This document shows positions 1 through 8,089 of a DNA stretch of 64,000 nucleotides, piece by piece. Where the stretch lies: contig NZ_SMRP01000025.1 in NCBI RefSeq assembly GCF_004353915.1, positions 35,329 through 99,328 of the forward strand, written 5' to 3'. Each line of letters opens with the position of its first letter. The first letter of the stretch is position 1. A program made the translations under genes and the position numbers. The notes under the pieces were generated by a model. It was given only the letters and a program-made list of their open reading frames with translations, ran no database searches and was not told the DNA's origin. Origin of the DNA: Paraburkholderia silviterrae (GTDB taxonomy: Bacteria; Pseudomonadota; Gammaproteobacteria; Burkholderiales; Burkholderiaceae).

Positions 1-177
1 GGTGTCGATGTCCACCTCGCCGATGGCGTCGCCGTCGCCGCCGCGGCCGTGCTCGATGCGGAACATGTTCGCGCGCTCGGAGAGCGACACGCGCCACCAT
101 TCGCGCGCCTCGCCCGAGCCGCGCGTGTAGACGCCCTCGGGGCCGTCGTTGTGAACTGCGAGAGGGGTGGCGTTCAT
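1..177 (-). CDS. Hypothetical protein, N-terminal part only
   Basis: An open frame of 59 codons starts with ATG at 177 and runs off the left edge without a stop. The protein begins MNATPLAVHNDGPEGVY and contains a tryptophan pair and an acidic, glycine-rich stretch (HGRGGDGDAIGEVDID). There is no signal peptide or membrane segment in the visible part. I do not recognise the family. It is divergent from the porin gene that follows, and the two share a 368-base intergenic region. Coding is supported by the long open frame and codon use typical of the window; the function is unknown. Confidence 0.5.
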   Translation of the reverse strand, partial: MNATPLAVHNDGPEGVYTRGSGEAREWWRVSLSERANMFRIEHGRGGDGDAIGEVDIDT

Positions 178-306
178 CGGCAAAAGACCACGCGCGAGCG
201 CGAATAAAAGGATTAACCGCTCATGTTACCCGCTGTCCTGCCGCTGCCTGCCCCCAGGGGCGGCACGCAAGAACGCCTGCCGCCACGCCTCGCGGCCGCA
301 GGCCGC

Positions 307-372
307 CAACGCCAATACCAGCTCCAGCACCAACGCCAATACCAGCACCAGCACCAGCACCAGCACCAACGC
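307..372. repeat. Nested short tandem repeat (24-base and 6-base units)
   Basis: Two near-identical copies of a 24-base unit (starting CAACGCCAATACCAGC) at 307-330 and 331-354 run into further CAGCAC hexamers up to about 372. The repeat lies in the divergent region (178-545) between the left-edge gene and the porin, so copy-number change could alter promoter spacing. Short open frames across it have a low-complexity Ser/Thr/Asn or Gly/Ala translation and are not credible genes. The rest of 178-545 becomes AT-richer towards the porin start and presumably holds its promoter. Confidence 0.75.
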
Positions 373-545
373 ATGTTGTAGCGGTGCGACACCCGGACAA
401 ATTTGTTGCAGAAGTTTTAATGATTCGAAATATTATCGCCATCTTCGCGCGCAGGGCTGGATCTGCGTACTCGAAAGTTTCACGAGATGACACCAGCGCA
501 CGCACCCACGCGGCGCCGGCGAATGATTAAAACAATGGGGATCAC

Positions 546-1646
546 ATGAAGAAGACCACCGCGGCGCTCGGCGCCGCCCTGCTTGCAATTTCCGCGCAAT
601 CGGCATTCGCGCAAAGCTCGGTCACGCTGTACGGCATCGTCGACACGAGCATCCGCTACCTGACGAACGCCAATGCGAACAACGACAATCAAGTGCAAAT
701 GGGCGTCGGCCCGATCACCGGCAGCCGCTGGGGCCTGAAAGGCTCGGAAGACCTGGGTGGCGGCCTCTCGACAGTGTTCCGCCTCGAAAGCGGCTTTAAC
801 CTCTGGAACGGCCAGATGGCCAGCCAGAACACGCTGTTCAACCGGATGGCGTATGTCGGCTTGCAGAGCAACCAGTACGGCGCGCTCACGTTCGGCCGCC
901 AGAACACCCCGCTGTTCGACCAGCTCGGCAACGTCTATGACCCGCTGACCGTCGGCAACTTCGACCAGGACGGCTGGCTGCCGGGCGCGCTCGGCTACGG
1001 CCTGCGCCAGAACAATTCGGTCAAGTACGACGGCCACTTCGGCGGCCTCGAAGTCGAAGGCATGTACAGCTTCGGCGGCGTGCCGGGCAGCACCGGCGCG
1101 AACAACATGTACGGCTTCACCGCCTCGTACACCTACGGCCCGGCCTCGCTCGACGCTGGCTACCAGCAGAACAGCGACCTGCACAACAACAAGTACCGCG
1201 TCGTGAACGTGAGCGGCGTCTACCAGATCGGCCCCGTCAAGGCGATGGCCGGCTGGCTGTGGGGCCAGGACAATACCGGCATCGTCGACATGTACATGGC
1301 CGCAACCGGCTCGCCGGCTGCCAACTTCTCGACGCCCGTGACGAACACCAACCGCATCGACAACGGCTTCTACGCCGGCGCCGTGTGGCAGGTCAACGCG
1401 CCGCTGACGCTGACGGCCGCCTACTACTACGACCACGCCCGCAACGCATTGAACGGGGACGACGTGACGCTGAGCACCAGCGTGCGCTACACGGCGGTCC
1501 TGCTGGCCGAATATGCGCTCTCCAAGCGCACCGAAGTGTATGGCACGGTCGACTTCACGCGTGGCACGGGCGCGGCGGCAACCGCCGACTTCCCGGGCCG
1601 CAACAACCAGACCGGCGTTGCCGTCGGCCTGCGCAACATCTTCTGA
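546..1646 (+). CDS. Gram-negative general porin (OmpC/PhoE-like, porin_4 type)
   Basis: A 366-residue outer-membrane protein forming a trimeric 16-stranded diffusion pore. The N-terminus is a classic signal peptide (MKKTTAALGAALLAISAQSAFA) cut before QSSVTLYGIVD, the hallmark start of Burkholderiales porins. The protein has the expected SRWGLKGSEDLGGG turn, a long acidic/aromatic loop 3 and a C-terminal strand ending in phenylalanine (GVAVGLRNIF), the BamA recognition signature. Length is normal for the family. The ATG has a weak upstream purine tract. It is monocistronic and is followed by a strong terminator. The solute preference cannot be read from the sequence. Confidence 0.95.
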   Translation: MKKTTAALGAALLAISAQSAFAQSSVTLYGIVDTSIRYLTNANANNDNQVQMGVGPITGSRWGLKGSEDLGGGLSTVFRLESGFNLWNGQMASQNTLFNRMAYVGLQSNQYGALTFGRQNTPLFDQLGNVYDPLTVGNFDQDGWLPGALGYGLRQNNSVKYDGHFGGLEVEGMYSFGGVPGSTGANNMYGFTASYTYGPASLDAGYQQNSDLHNNKYRVVNVSGVYQIGPVKAMAGWLWGQDNTGIVDMYMAATGSPAANFSTPVTNTNRIDNGFYAGAVWQVNAPLTLTAAYYYDHARNALNGDDVTLSTSVRYTAVLLAEYALSKRTEVYGTVDFTRGTGAAATADFPGRNNQTGVAVGLRNIF

Positions 1647-1704
1647 TGGCGCACGCGGCCCCTCGTTCGGGCCGCACATCAGCAAGATCGGCAAGATCGA
1701 CACG

Positions 1705-1737
1705 AACCGCACGCGCTTTCAGCGTGCGGTTTTTTTA
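1705..1737 (+). terminator. Rho-independent terminator of the porin gene
   Basis: The stem AACCGCACGC pairs with GCGTGCGGTT around a short loop, followed directly by a run of seven Ts. It begins 58 bases after the porin stop codon. About 240 bases without a gene follow before ilvD. Confidence 0.9.
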
Positions 1738-1980
1738 TTGATCGGCGAATTCATCGACCACTGCGAAAACACGCGGCGCCGCTCGCGTGAAAATGGCCGA
1801 CAACGTGGCCAAAAACGCCCTGAAACCCGGGGGCGGCACGCCATGGCGGGCGGTGTGGGATAATTACCGTTTGCCCAGAGTGCAGCTCAAGAGGTTGTTC
1901 GCACGGGCGCGCAGGGGGCCGTCAATCCCGTGGCCCGCTACCCAATCGGCACTTTCTGTAATCACTCTCACGCAACCACG

Positions 1981-3840
1981 ATGCCCGCATACCGTTCCAA
2001 GACCTCCACCGCCGGCCGCAACATGGCAGGTGCGCGCTCCCTGTGGCGCGCCACCGGCATGAAAGACGAAGACTTTTCCAAGCCGATCATCGCGGTGGTC
2101 AACTCGTTCACCCAGTTCGTGCCCGGCCACGTCCACCTGAAGGACCTCGGCCAACTCGTTGCGCGCGAAATCGAAGCCGCGGGCGGCGTGGCCAAGGAAT
2201 TCAACACCATCGCCGTGGACGACGGCATCGCCATGGGTCACGACGGCATGCTGTATTCGCTGCCGAGCCGCGACATCATCGCGGATTCGGTGGAATACAT
2301 GGTCAACGCGCACTGCGCCGACGCCATGGTCTGCATCTCCAACTGCGACAAGATCACCCCGGGCATGCTGATGGCCGCCATGCGCCTGAACATCCCCGTG
2401 ATCTTCGTCTCCGGCGGCCCGATGGAAGCCGGCAAGACGCGCCTCGCCAACCCCGTCACCAAGGCCATCGAAGTCAAGAAGCTCGACCTGATCGACGCCA
2501 TGGTGATCGCGGCGGACAGCAAGTATTCGGACGCCGAAGTGGCCGAAGTCGAGCGCTCCGCCTGCCCGACCTGCGGCTCGTGCTCGGGCATGTTCACGGC
2601 CAACTCCATGAACTGCCTGACCGAGGCGCTGGGCCTCTCGCTGCCCGGCAACGGCACGGTGGTGGCCACGCACGCGGACCGCGAGCAGCTGTTCAAGCGC
2701 GCCGGTTGCCGTATCGTCGAGCTCGCGCGCCAGTACTACGAGCAGGAAGACGAGCGCGTGCTGCCGCGCTCGGTGGGCTTCAAGGCGTTCGAGAACGCCA
2801 TGACGCTGGACATCGCCATGGGCGGCTCGACCAACACCATCCTGCATTTGCTGGCGATCGCGCAGGAAGCGGGCATCGAGTTCACCATGGCCGACATCGA
2901 CCGCCTTTCGCGCGTCGTGCCGCAGCTGTGCAAGGTGGCGCCCAACACCAACAAGTACCACATCGAAGACGTGCATCGCGCGGGTGGCATCATGGCGATC
3001 CTCGGCGAGCTCGATCGTGCCGGCAAGCTGCACACCGACGTGCCGACCGTGCATGCGCCCTCGCTCAAGGACGCGCTCGCGCAGTGGGATATCGCCCTCA
3101 CCCAGGACGATGCCGTGAAGACGTTCTACATGGCCGGTCCGGCGGGCGTCCCCACGCAAGTGGCGTTCAGCCAGAACACGCGCTGGCCGAGCCTCGACGC
3201 CGATCGCGCCGAGGGCTGCATCCGCTCGAACGAGCATGCGTTCTCGCAGGAAGGCGGCCTCGCGGTGCTCACGGGCAATATCGCGCTGGACGGCTGCGTG
3301 GTGAAGACCGCGGGCGTGGATGACAGCATTCTCGTGTTCGAAGGCACGGCCCATGTGACCGAGTCGCAAGACGAGGCGGTGGAGAACATTCTCGCCGACA
3401 AGGTCAAGGCCGGCGATGTGGTGATCGTGCGTTACGAAGGGCCCAAGGGCGGGCCGGGCATGCAGGAAATGCTCTACCCGACGAGCTATATCAAGTCGAA
3501 GGGCCTGGGCAAGGCTTGTGCGCTGCTCACCGATGGGCGTTTCTCGGGCGGCACGTCGGGGCTTTCCATCGGCCACTGCTCGCCGGAGGCGGCGGCAGGT
3601 GGCGCGATCGGTCTCGTGCGCAATGGCGACAAGATTCGCATCGACATTCCGAATCGCACGATCAATGTGCTCGTTTCCGATGAGGAACTGGCGCGTCGTC
3701 GCGAAGAGCAGAACGCCAAGGGGTGGAAGCCGGTGAAGGCGCGCCCGCGCAAGGTGTCGGCTGCGCTCAAGGCCTATGCCAAGCTCGTGATGTCGGCGGA
3801 TAAGGGCGCGGTGCGCGATCTTTCGCTGCTCGACGATTAA
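1981..3840 (+). CDS. ilvD: Dihydroxy-acid dehydratase
   Basis: A 619-residue enzyme dehydrating 2,3-dihydroxy-isovalerate and 2,3-dihydroxy-3-methylvalerate to the keto acids that precede valine, isoleucine, leucine and pantothenate. It is collinear with E. coli IlvD (616 residues), including NMAGAR near residue 14, the cluster cysteine in SNCDKITPG (C122), the CPTCGSCSGMF motif, and GDGRFSGG-type C-terminal sequences. The frame is open to an ATG at 1930, but I start it at MPAYRSKT because this matches the family N-terminus (MPKYRS). No partner ilv genes are adjacent. It ends at a clear terminator. Confidence 0.97.
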   Translation: MPAYRSKTSTAGRNMAGARSLWRATGMKDEDFSKPIIAVVNSFTQFVPGHVHLKDLGQLVAREIEAAGGVAKEFNTIAVDDGIAMGHDGMLYSLPSRDIIADSVEYMVNAHCADAMVCISNCDKITPGMLMAAMRLNIPVIFVSGGPMEAGKTRLANPVTKAIEVKKLDLIDAMVIAADSKYSDAEVAEVERSACPTCGSCSGMFTANSMNCLTEALGLSLPGNGTVVATHADREQLFKRAGCRIVELARQYYEQEDERVLPRSVGFKAFENAMTLDIAMGGSTNTILHLLAIAQEAGIEFTMADIDRLSRVVPQLCKVAPNTNKYHIEDVHRAGGIMAILGELDRAGKLHTDVPTVHAPSLKDALAQWDIALTQDDAVKTFYMAGPAGVPTQVAFSQNTRWPSLDADRAEGCIRSNEHAFSQEGGLAVLTGNIALDGCVVKTAGVDDSILVFEGTAHVTESQDEAVENILADKVKAGDVVIVRYEGPKGGPGMQEMLYPTSYIKSKGLGKACALLTDGRFSGGTSGLSIGHCSPEAAAGGAIGLVRNGDKIRIDIPNRTINVLVSDEELARRREEQNAKGWKPVKARPRKVSAALKAYAKLVMSADKGAVRDLSLLDD

Positions 3841-3871
3841 GACCGGCGCGCGCTTTGCGCACGGGTCTCAG

Positions 3872-3900
3872 GAAGCCGCTCTTCGGAGCGGCTTTTTTTT
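3872..3900 (+). terminator. Rho-independent terminator of ilvD
   Basis: Stem AAGCCGCTC / GAGCGGCTT with a TTCG tetraloop followed by eight Ts, 32 bases after the ilvD stop. It also separates ilvD from the convergent aminotransferase gene. Confidence 0.92.
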
Positions 3901-3978
3901 GGGTTCTTCCCGCGTTGCCGGGGACTCAATGAGCGTTATGGCCGGCACGGATGGCCAATGCGCCCAGAACACCCTGGA

Positions 3979-5214
3979 TCACCACCCGAGTCCCGCGCGA
4001 TGAAGGCGCTCGATAGCGCGATCGAGGACGTCGGATGAATGCCCAAGGTGAATCCGGACGTAAGCGATACGATCGCTCGATCCGGGACGACGCAACGGAG
4101 TCGTCATGCTGCCACGGCCAGGCAGCACCCCCGCTTCGAGGCAAGCGCGTCGATAAGCTTCCTCGTCGTCGCCTTGAACGAAGCGCGGCGGAACCCGGAA
4201 TCGCATGTAAGAGGTGCAGGTTCCCGCGTGAACGGCGTCGTGAGGAAACCCGAGGTCGTCGGTGAGCCGCCGCGCCACCCTGCTCCGGTTGCTCGCGTAA
4301 TGATGACGAAGCTGATCCAGGTAGGAGTCCGCCTCGGGGGCAGGCAGCCACTCGGCCATTGCGGCCTGAAGCGGTATCGCTGTGCCATAGCTGCGCCGGT
4401 GCGCGACGTCGACGAGCCCGGCCAGCGTGTCCGGATGCGCGGTCAGCGCACCAATCCCCCAGCCGTTGCATCGGAATTGCTTTCCCAAGGTCCGCACCGC
4501 CAGCCAGAGCGGTGCGCAGGCGTGCGCCGCCCTGTCGACAAGCACGCGCAGCGCATTCGTCGGCGCGCGCCCGGGCGCATGAAGCGCAAAGTAGGCGTCA
4601 TCGATCAGAATCGCGGTCTCCCGCTCGAATGCCGCTTCGATCAGCCGCGCCGTTATCTGCGGCGACCACTCGGCGCCGGTCGGATTGTGCTGTGGATTGA
4701 GCACGAGCAGCGTGCCGGGCGCCATCGCGCGCACCAGTTCGTCCGGATCGGGCTGCCAGCCCCGCTCGGCCGTGACGCTGTATTGACGGATGTCGAACGG
4801 CAGCGAAGCGAGGATGCCCACATAGTCCCAACCGGGATCGGGCACGAGCGCGGTGCAGCGCGCGCCGTGGCGTGCGTGGAACAGTTGCGCGAAGTCCGAC
4901 ATCGCCGCGCGTGTGCCGGCCTGACTGACGGCGACGTCGTACGTCCCGGCTGACGGTAGATCGTGCGTCCGGGCGATATACGCGCGCAGCGCCCGGCGCA
5001 GCGCGGGAAGCCCATACGGCGCCAGCGTATAGCCATGCGCGTATGCCGGCACCTTGCTCAGCGCCTCGACAAGACCGGGCGCGGGCGGCGTCCATGTCTC
5101 GCCGAGGCTCAGATACACCAGTTCGTCAACGCGCGCATATCCGGCGAGAAGCTGCGCATCGGTCAACGGATTCGGCAGTGCGCCGGTATCGAGCACATCG
5201 TCGGGTGATTGCAT
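3979..5214 (-). CDS. PLP-dependent class I/II aminotransferase, last gene of the dioxygenase operon
   Basis: A 411-residue fold-type I aminotransferase. Visible landmarks are the NPTG loop (N177-G180), the cofactor aspartate in DDAYFAL (D205/D206, Y208), the Schiff-base lysine K245 in RTLGKQFRCNGWG, and the substrate-carboxylate arginine region near the C-terminus (YVRIHLG). Known relatives transfer amino groups of aromatic or other alpha-amino acids; the substrate here is unknown. It starts 10 bases after the amidase stop and is surely co-transcribed with it. With a tryptophan-dioxygenase relative in the same operon, an aromatic amino acid or kynurenine-like substrate is a reasonable inference only. 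Confidence 0.85.
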   Translation of the reverse strand: MQSPDDVLDTGALPNPLTDAQLLAGYARVDELVYLSLGETWTPPAPGLVEALSKVPAYAHGYTLAPYGLPALRRALRAYIARTHDLPSAGTYDVAVSQAGTRAAMSDFAQLFHARHGARCTALVPDPGWDYVGILASLPFDIRQYSVTAERGWQPDPDELVRAMAPGTLLVLNPQHNPTGAEWSPQITARLIEAAFERETAILIDDAYFALHAPGRAPTNALRVLVDRAAHACAPLWLAVRTLGKQFRCNGWGIGALTAHPDTLAGLVDVAHRRSYGTAIPLQAAMAEWLPAPEADSYLDQLRHHYASNRSRVARRLTDDLGFPHDAVHAGTCTSYMRFRVPPRFVQGDDEEAYRRACLEAGVLPGRGSMTTPLRRPGSSDRIAYVRIHLGHSSDVLDRAIERLHRAGLGW

Positions 5215-5224
5215 GGGCGGCCCT

Positions 5225-6628
5225 TCAAGGACGATTGACGGATTCGAGCAGCCGCGAGCATTGCCGCGCGAGATCCAGCAGCCGGGTATCGGCGTGCGGC
5301 TGCCCGTCGAACTGGAGACCGACGGGCAGCCCGTGCCGGGTCTTGCCGGCCGGCAGGGTCACGGAAGGCGCGCCGAGCACCGCGGCCGGAGCCGTGTTGC
5401 GGATGCAGGCGAGGAAAGTCGGCATCGACGCGCCATCAAGCACCACGTGCTCGCCAACGTCGATCGACGGCGACGGGAGAATGGTGGACGGCAAGACGAC
5501 GGCGTCGACGTCGTGGAGCCGGTGGGCCGCCGTTGCAGCGGCGCGCAGGCGCGCCTGCGCGGCCAGCGCATGGCGATAGGCTTCACGCGGAAATGGCGCG
5601 TCCAGCAACGGCGCGAGCACGCCGCGCACGTCGGGTGACGCGACCTCGCGAATCACGTCCTCGAAGGTGTCGGTGGAACCGCTGTCGGCCAGATACGCGG
5701 CAACGGCGGCCGGCGTCTCGGCCAACGGCACGGCGGTCGCGACGTCGAGAAGAGCGGCGCTCGGGCCGCCCAGGATCTCGTCCCCCACACTCACGAGCAC
5801 GCATCCGGCACGCTCGAGCAAAGCCAGCGCGTTGGCGGCGACGCGCGCGACATCGGGATCAAGGCTATGCCATGCGTGATCGGGAACGGCAAGCCGTATC
5901 GGGCGACCAGCGTCGCGGGCCATTCGCCTGTCACCATCGGCAGCGGCAAGGATCGAGTCCAGCAGCACAATGTCGTCGGGATCGCGAGCCATGAGTCCAA
6001 CGGTATCGCGCGACGGCGAGATCCGCAGCACGCCCGCATGCGGATAGCGCCCGGTCGTTGGGCGAAAGCCAACGATCCCGCAAAACGCCGCCGGAATGCG
6101 CGCCGAGCCGCCCGTGTCGGTGCCGAGCCCGGCCGGCGCAAAGCCAGCCGCCACCGCCGTCGCCGTTCCGGAGCTGCTGCCGCCGGCCAGATAATCCGTG
6201 TTCACCGGATTGCGCGCGGTAGGCGCACCCACGCAGATTCCAGTGACCCCATACGCGAGCTCATGCATGCTCGTCTTGCCAAGCAGCATCGCGCCCGCCG
6301 CCGCGAGGCGCCGCCACACCGCCGAGTCGGACGCCGGCATATGCGCGTGCAGACGCGGCGTGCCGCCTGTCGTGCGGATCCCGGCGACGTCGATGTTGTC
6401 CTTCACGACGAGCGGCATCCCATGCAGCGGCCCGGCCGGCGAGGTGCGGTCCGCCTCGCGCGCGGCGTCCAGCGCCTGTTCGTGGGCCCGCGTGATATAC
6501 GCGCCGAGATCGCCGCGCGCGCGTTCATGAGCAATCAGGTCGGTCACGTACTCCACGGCGCTCAGGCGGCCGGCCCGAAGCGCGCGCGCCGCTTCGCACA
6601 GCGACCAGCTCGCGGCTTCGGCGCTCAT
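5225..6628 (-). CDS. Amidase-signature family hydrolase
   Basis: A 467-residue amidase of the Ser-cisSer-Lys class, related to GatA and AtzF-type enzymes. Visible residues are the catalytic lysine K76 in LVVKDNID, the serine-rich GGSSSGT loop near 149-155 (cis-Ser) and the nucleophile S175 in DTGGSARIP. There is no signal peptide, so it is cytoplasmic. The frame is open further upstream, but the start chosen is the ATG at 6628, which overlaps the stop of the upstream aminomutase-like gene as ATGA. This overlap indicates translational coupling. Probable role: hydrolysis of an amide (or formamide) intermediate of the pathway; the real substrate is unknown. Confidence 0.9.
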   Translation of the reverse strand: MSAEAASWSLCEAARALRAGRLSAVEYVTDLIAHERARGDLGAYITRAHEQALDAAREADRTSPAGPLHGMPLVVKDNIDVAGIRTTGGTPRLHAHMPASDSAVWRRLAAAGAMLLGKTSMHELAYGVTGICVGAPTARNPVNTDYLAGGSSSGTATAVAAGFAPAGLGTDTGGSARIPAAFCGIVGFRPTTGRYPHAGVLRISPSRDTVGLMARDPDDIVLLDSILAAADGDRRMARDAGRPIRLAVPDHAWHSLDPDVARVAANALALLERAGCVLVSVGDEILGGPSAALLDVATAVPLAETPAAVAAYLADSGSTDTFEDVIREVASPDVRGVLAPLLDAPFPREAYRHALAAQARLRAAATAAHRLHDVDAVVLPSTILPSPSIDVGEHVVLDGASMPTFLACIRNTAPAAVLGAPSVTLPAGKTRHGLPVGLQFDGQPHADTRLLDLARQCSRLLESVNRP

Positions 6629-8028
6629 GCGTGCGCGCTCACTGGAACGAGAAGCTCCGGATGATTCCGGGAGATATACGGCACGAGCATCGCGAGCGTG
6701 CTGCCGTAAGCGTCGACGAACGCATCGACCGTGGTCGTCTCCGTCATCACGTGTTGGCACAGCAAACCGTGGCGCGCGGTGACGAAGCCCTCGTTGAGCA
6801 TCTGCAAATGAACGAGCGAACGCAGCTCGTCGCGGCCTTTACGCACGCGCGCGGTGTCGGCCGCGTTGCGCGGAGCCTCGCGCGTGAAATGGAAATAGGT
6901 CATCCCGCCCTCGCCGATCGCACGCCCCACGACGCCGACCGACGCCGCGGCGGCCGTCAGGCCGGTTCGCAGGCGCTCGCCGAGCGCGGTGAGGTGCTTG
7001 AAATCGGATGCGTCGAGATGCTTCATCGCGGCGATGCCGGCGGCAAGCGACAGGTTGTTCGCGCAATAGGCGCCCGCGTGATAGACGGGATCGGGCCCGA
7101 ACGGATCGAAGATCTTCATGATGTCGGCGCGCCCGCCGAAGACCCCGATAGGCAAACCACCGCCAACGATCTTGCTGAACGTGCTCAGGTCCGGCGTGAC
7201 GCCATGCTTGACCTGCCACGGGCCCACGCGAATGCTCGCGCATTCGTCGAACATGAGCACGGCGCCGTGGTCCGTGCAAAGCTTTCGCAGCGTCGCGAGA
7301 TACGCGCGATCGGCCGGCACCGCGCCGCCGACGCCGAGCACCGGCTCGACGATTACGCCGGCCACCTTGCCGCGCAGCTCGTTCATCACGCGGGTGGCCG
7401 TGTCGGCATCGTTGTACGGAATGGCCACCACCGTTTCCAGCACGCTCGGCGGCACGCCGTGCGCGAGATAGCCGGCGGGCAAGCCGCCGACGGCCTGGTC
7501 GTAAGTCTGGCCGTTGGTGATGAACGCGTTCACGTTTGTCCAGTCGTGCGTGCCGTGATAACCACCGTCGATCTTGAGCACGATGTCTCGGCCCGTGTAC
7601 GCGCGCGCCGTGCGGATCGCCCACATCGTCGCTTCCGTGCCCGAGTTGCAGTACCGCACGCGCTCCATCGACGGAACCAGTGCTTTCAGCAGCTCCGCGT
7701 GCTCGTACTGGAGCCTGGTCGGACCGCCCGGCAACGTGCCCAGCGCGACCTGCTCCCTGACCGCTGCGATCAGCGCCGGATGGTCGTGACCATGCGCCAG
7801 CGCGCCGTAGTTGGTCAGGAAATCCTCTCGCCAGACGCCGTCGACGTCCTTCAGCCGCGTCCCGGCGCCGCGCTCGAAGTACAGGGGAAACGGCCGATAC
7901 GACGTCATCGTGCGCGTGTCGCCGCCGGGCAGCGAAGCTGCCGCCGTGGCAAAGGCGGCAGCCGAATGCGGCGCGCCCGAACGGTAGCGCTCGATGATGC
8001 CGACGGCAATGGGGTCGTTGGAAGCCAT
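6625..8028 (-). CDS. Glutamate-1-semialdehyde aminotransferase-like (class III) PLP enzyme
   Basis: A 467-residue class III aminotransferase/aminomutase. It shows the SGTEA phosphate-binding motif (129-133), GGYHG (155-159), the cofactor aspartate D261 in LMFDEC and the Schiff-base lysine K286 in TFSKIVGGG. HemL-like enzymes normally read FDEV here; the cysteine after the glutamate is a small departure. It is unlikely to be the housekeeping hemL, because it sits in an operon with a dioxygenase relative, an amidase and a second aminotransferase. Stand-alone enzymes of this type and AMT domains aminate carbonyls in polyketide and peptide pathways. It starts 61 bases after the dioxygenase stop. 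Confidence 0.88.
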   Translation of the reverse strand: MASNDPIAVGIIERYRSGAPHSAAAFATAAASLPGGDTRTMTSYRPFPLYFERGAGTRLKDVDGVWREDFLTNYGALAHGHDHPALIAAVREQVALGTLPGGPTRLQYEHAELLKALVPSMERVRYCNSGTEATMWAIRTARAYTGRDIVLKIDGGYHGTHDWTNVNAFITNGQTYDQAVGGLPAGYLAHGVPPSVLETVVAIPYNDADTATRVMNELRGKVAGVIVEPVLGVGGAVPADRAYLATLRKLCTDHGAVLMFDECASIRVGPWQVKHGVTPDLSTFSKIVGGGLPIGVFGGRADIMKIFDPFGPDPVYHAGAYCANNLSLAAGIAAMKHLDASDFKHLTALGERLRTGLTAAAASVGVVGRAIGEGGMTYFHFTREAPRNAADTARVRKGRDELRSLVHLQMLNEGFVTARHGLLCQHVMTETTTVDAFVDAYGSTLAMLVPYISRNHPELLVPVSAHA

Positions 8029-8089
8029 GGAGATGCTCTCCTCGTCATGAAGCCGGATGACCGGTCGAAAGGGAAAACGACGCGTGAAA

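Noticed and set aside
307..372. Possible CRISPR-like array
   Set aside because: Units are directly adjacent with no spacers, so it is a simple tandem repeat.
480..1712. 410-codon open frame opposite the porin gene
   Set aside because: Translation is Val/Arg/His-rich without any family resemblance and mirrors a clear porin; it is a GC-bias shadow.
4039..4953. 304-codon plus-strand frame opposite the aminotransferase
   Set aside because: Arginine-rich antisense shadow; no ribosome site or family match.
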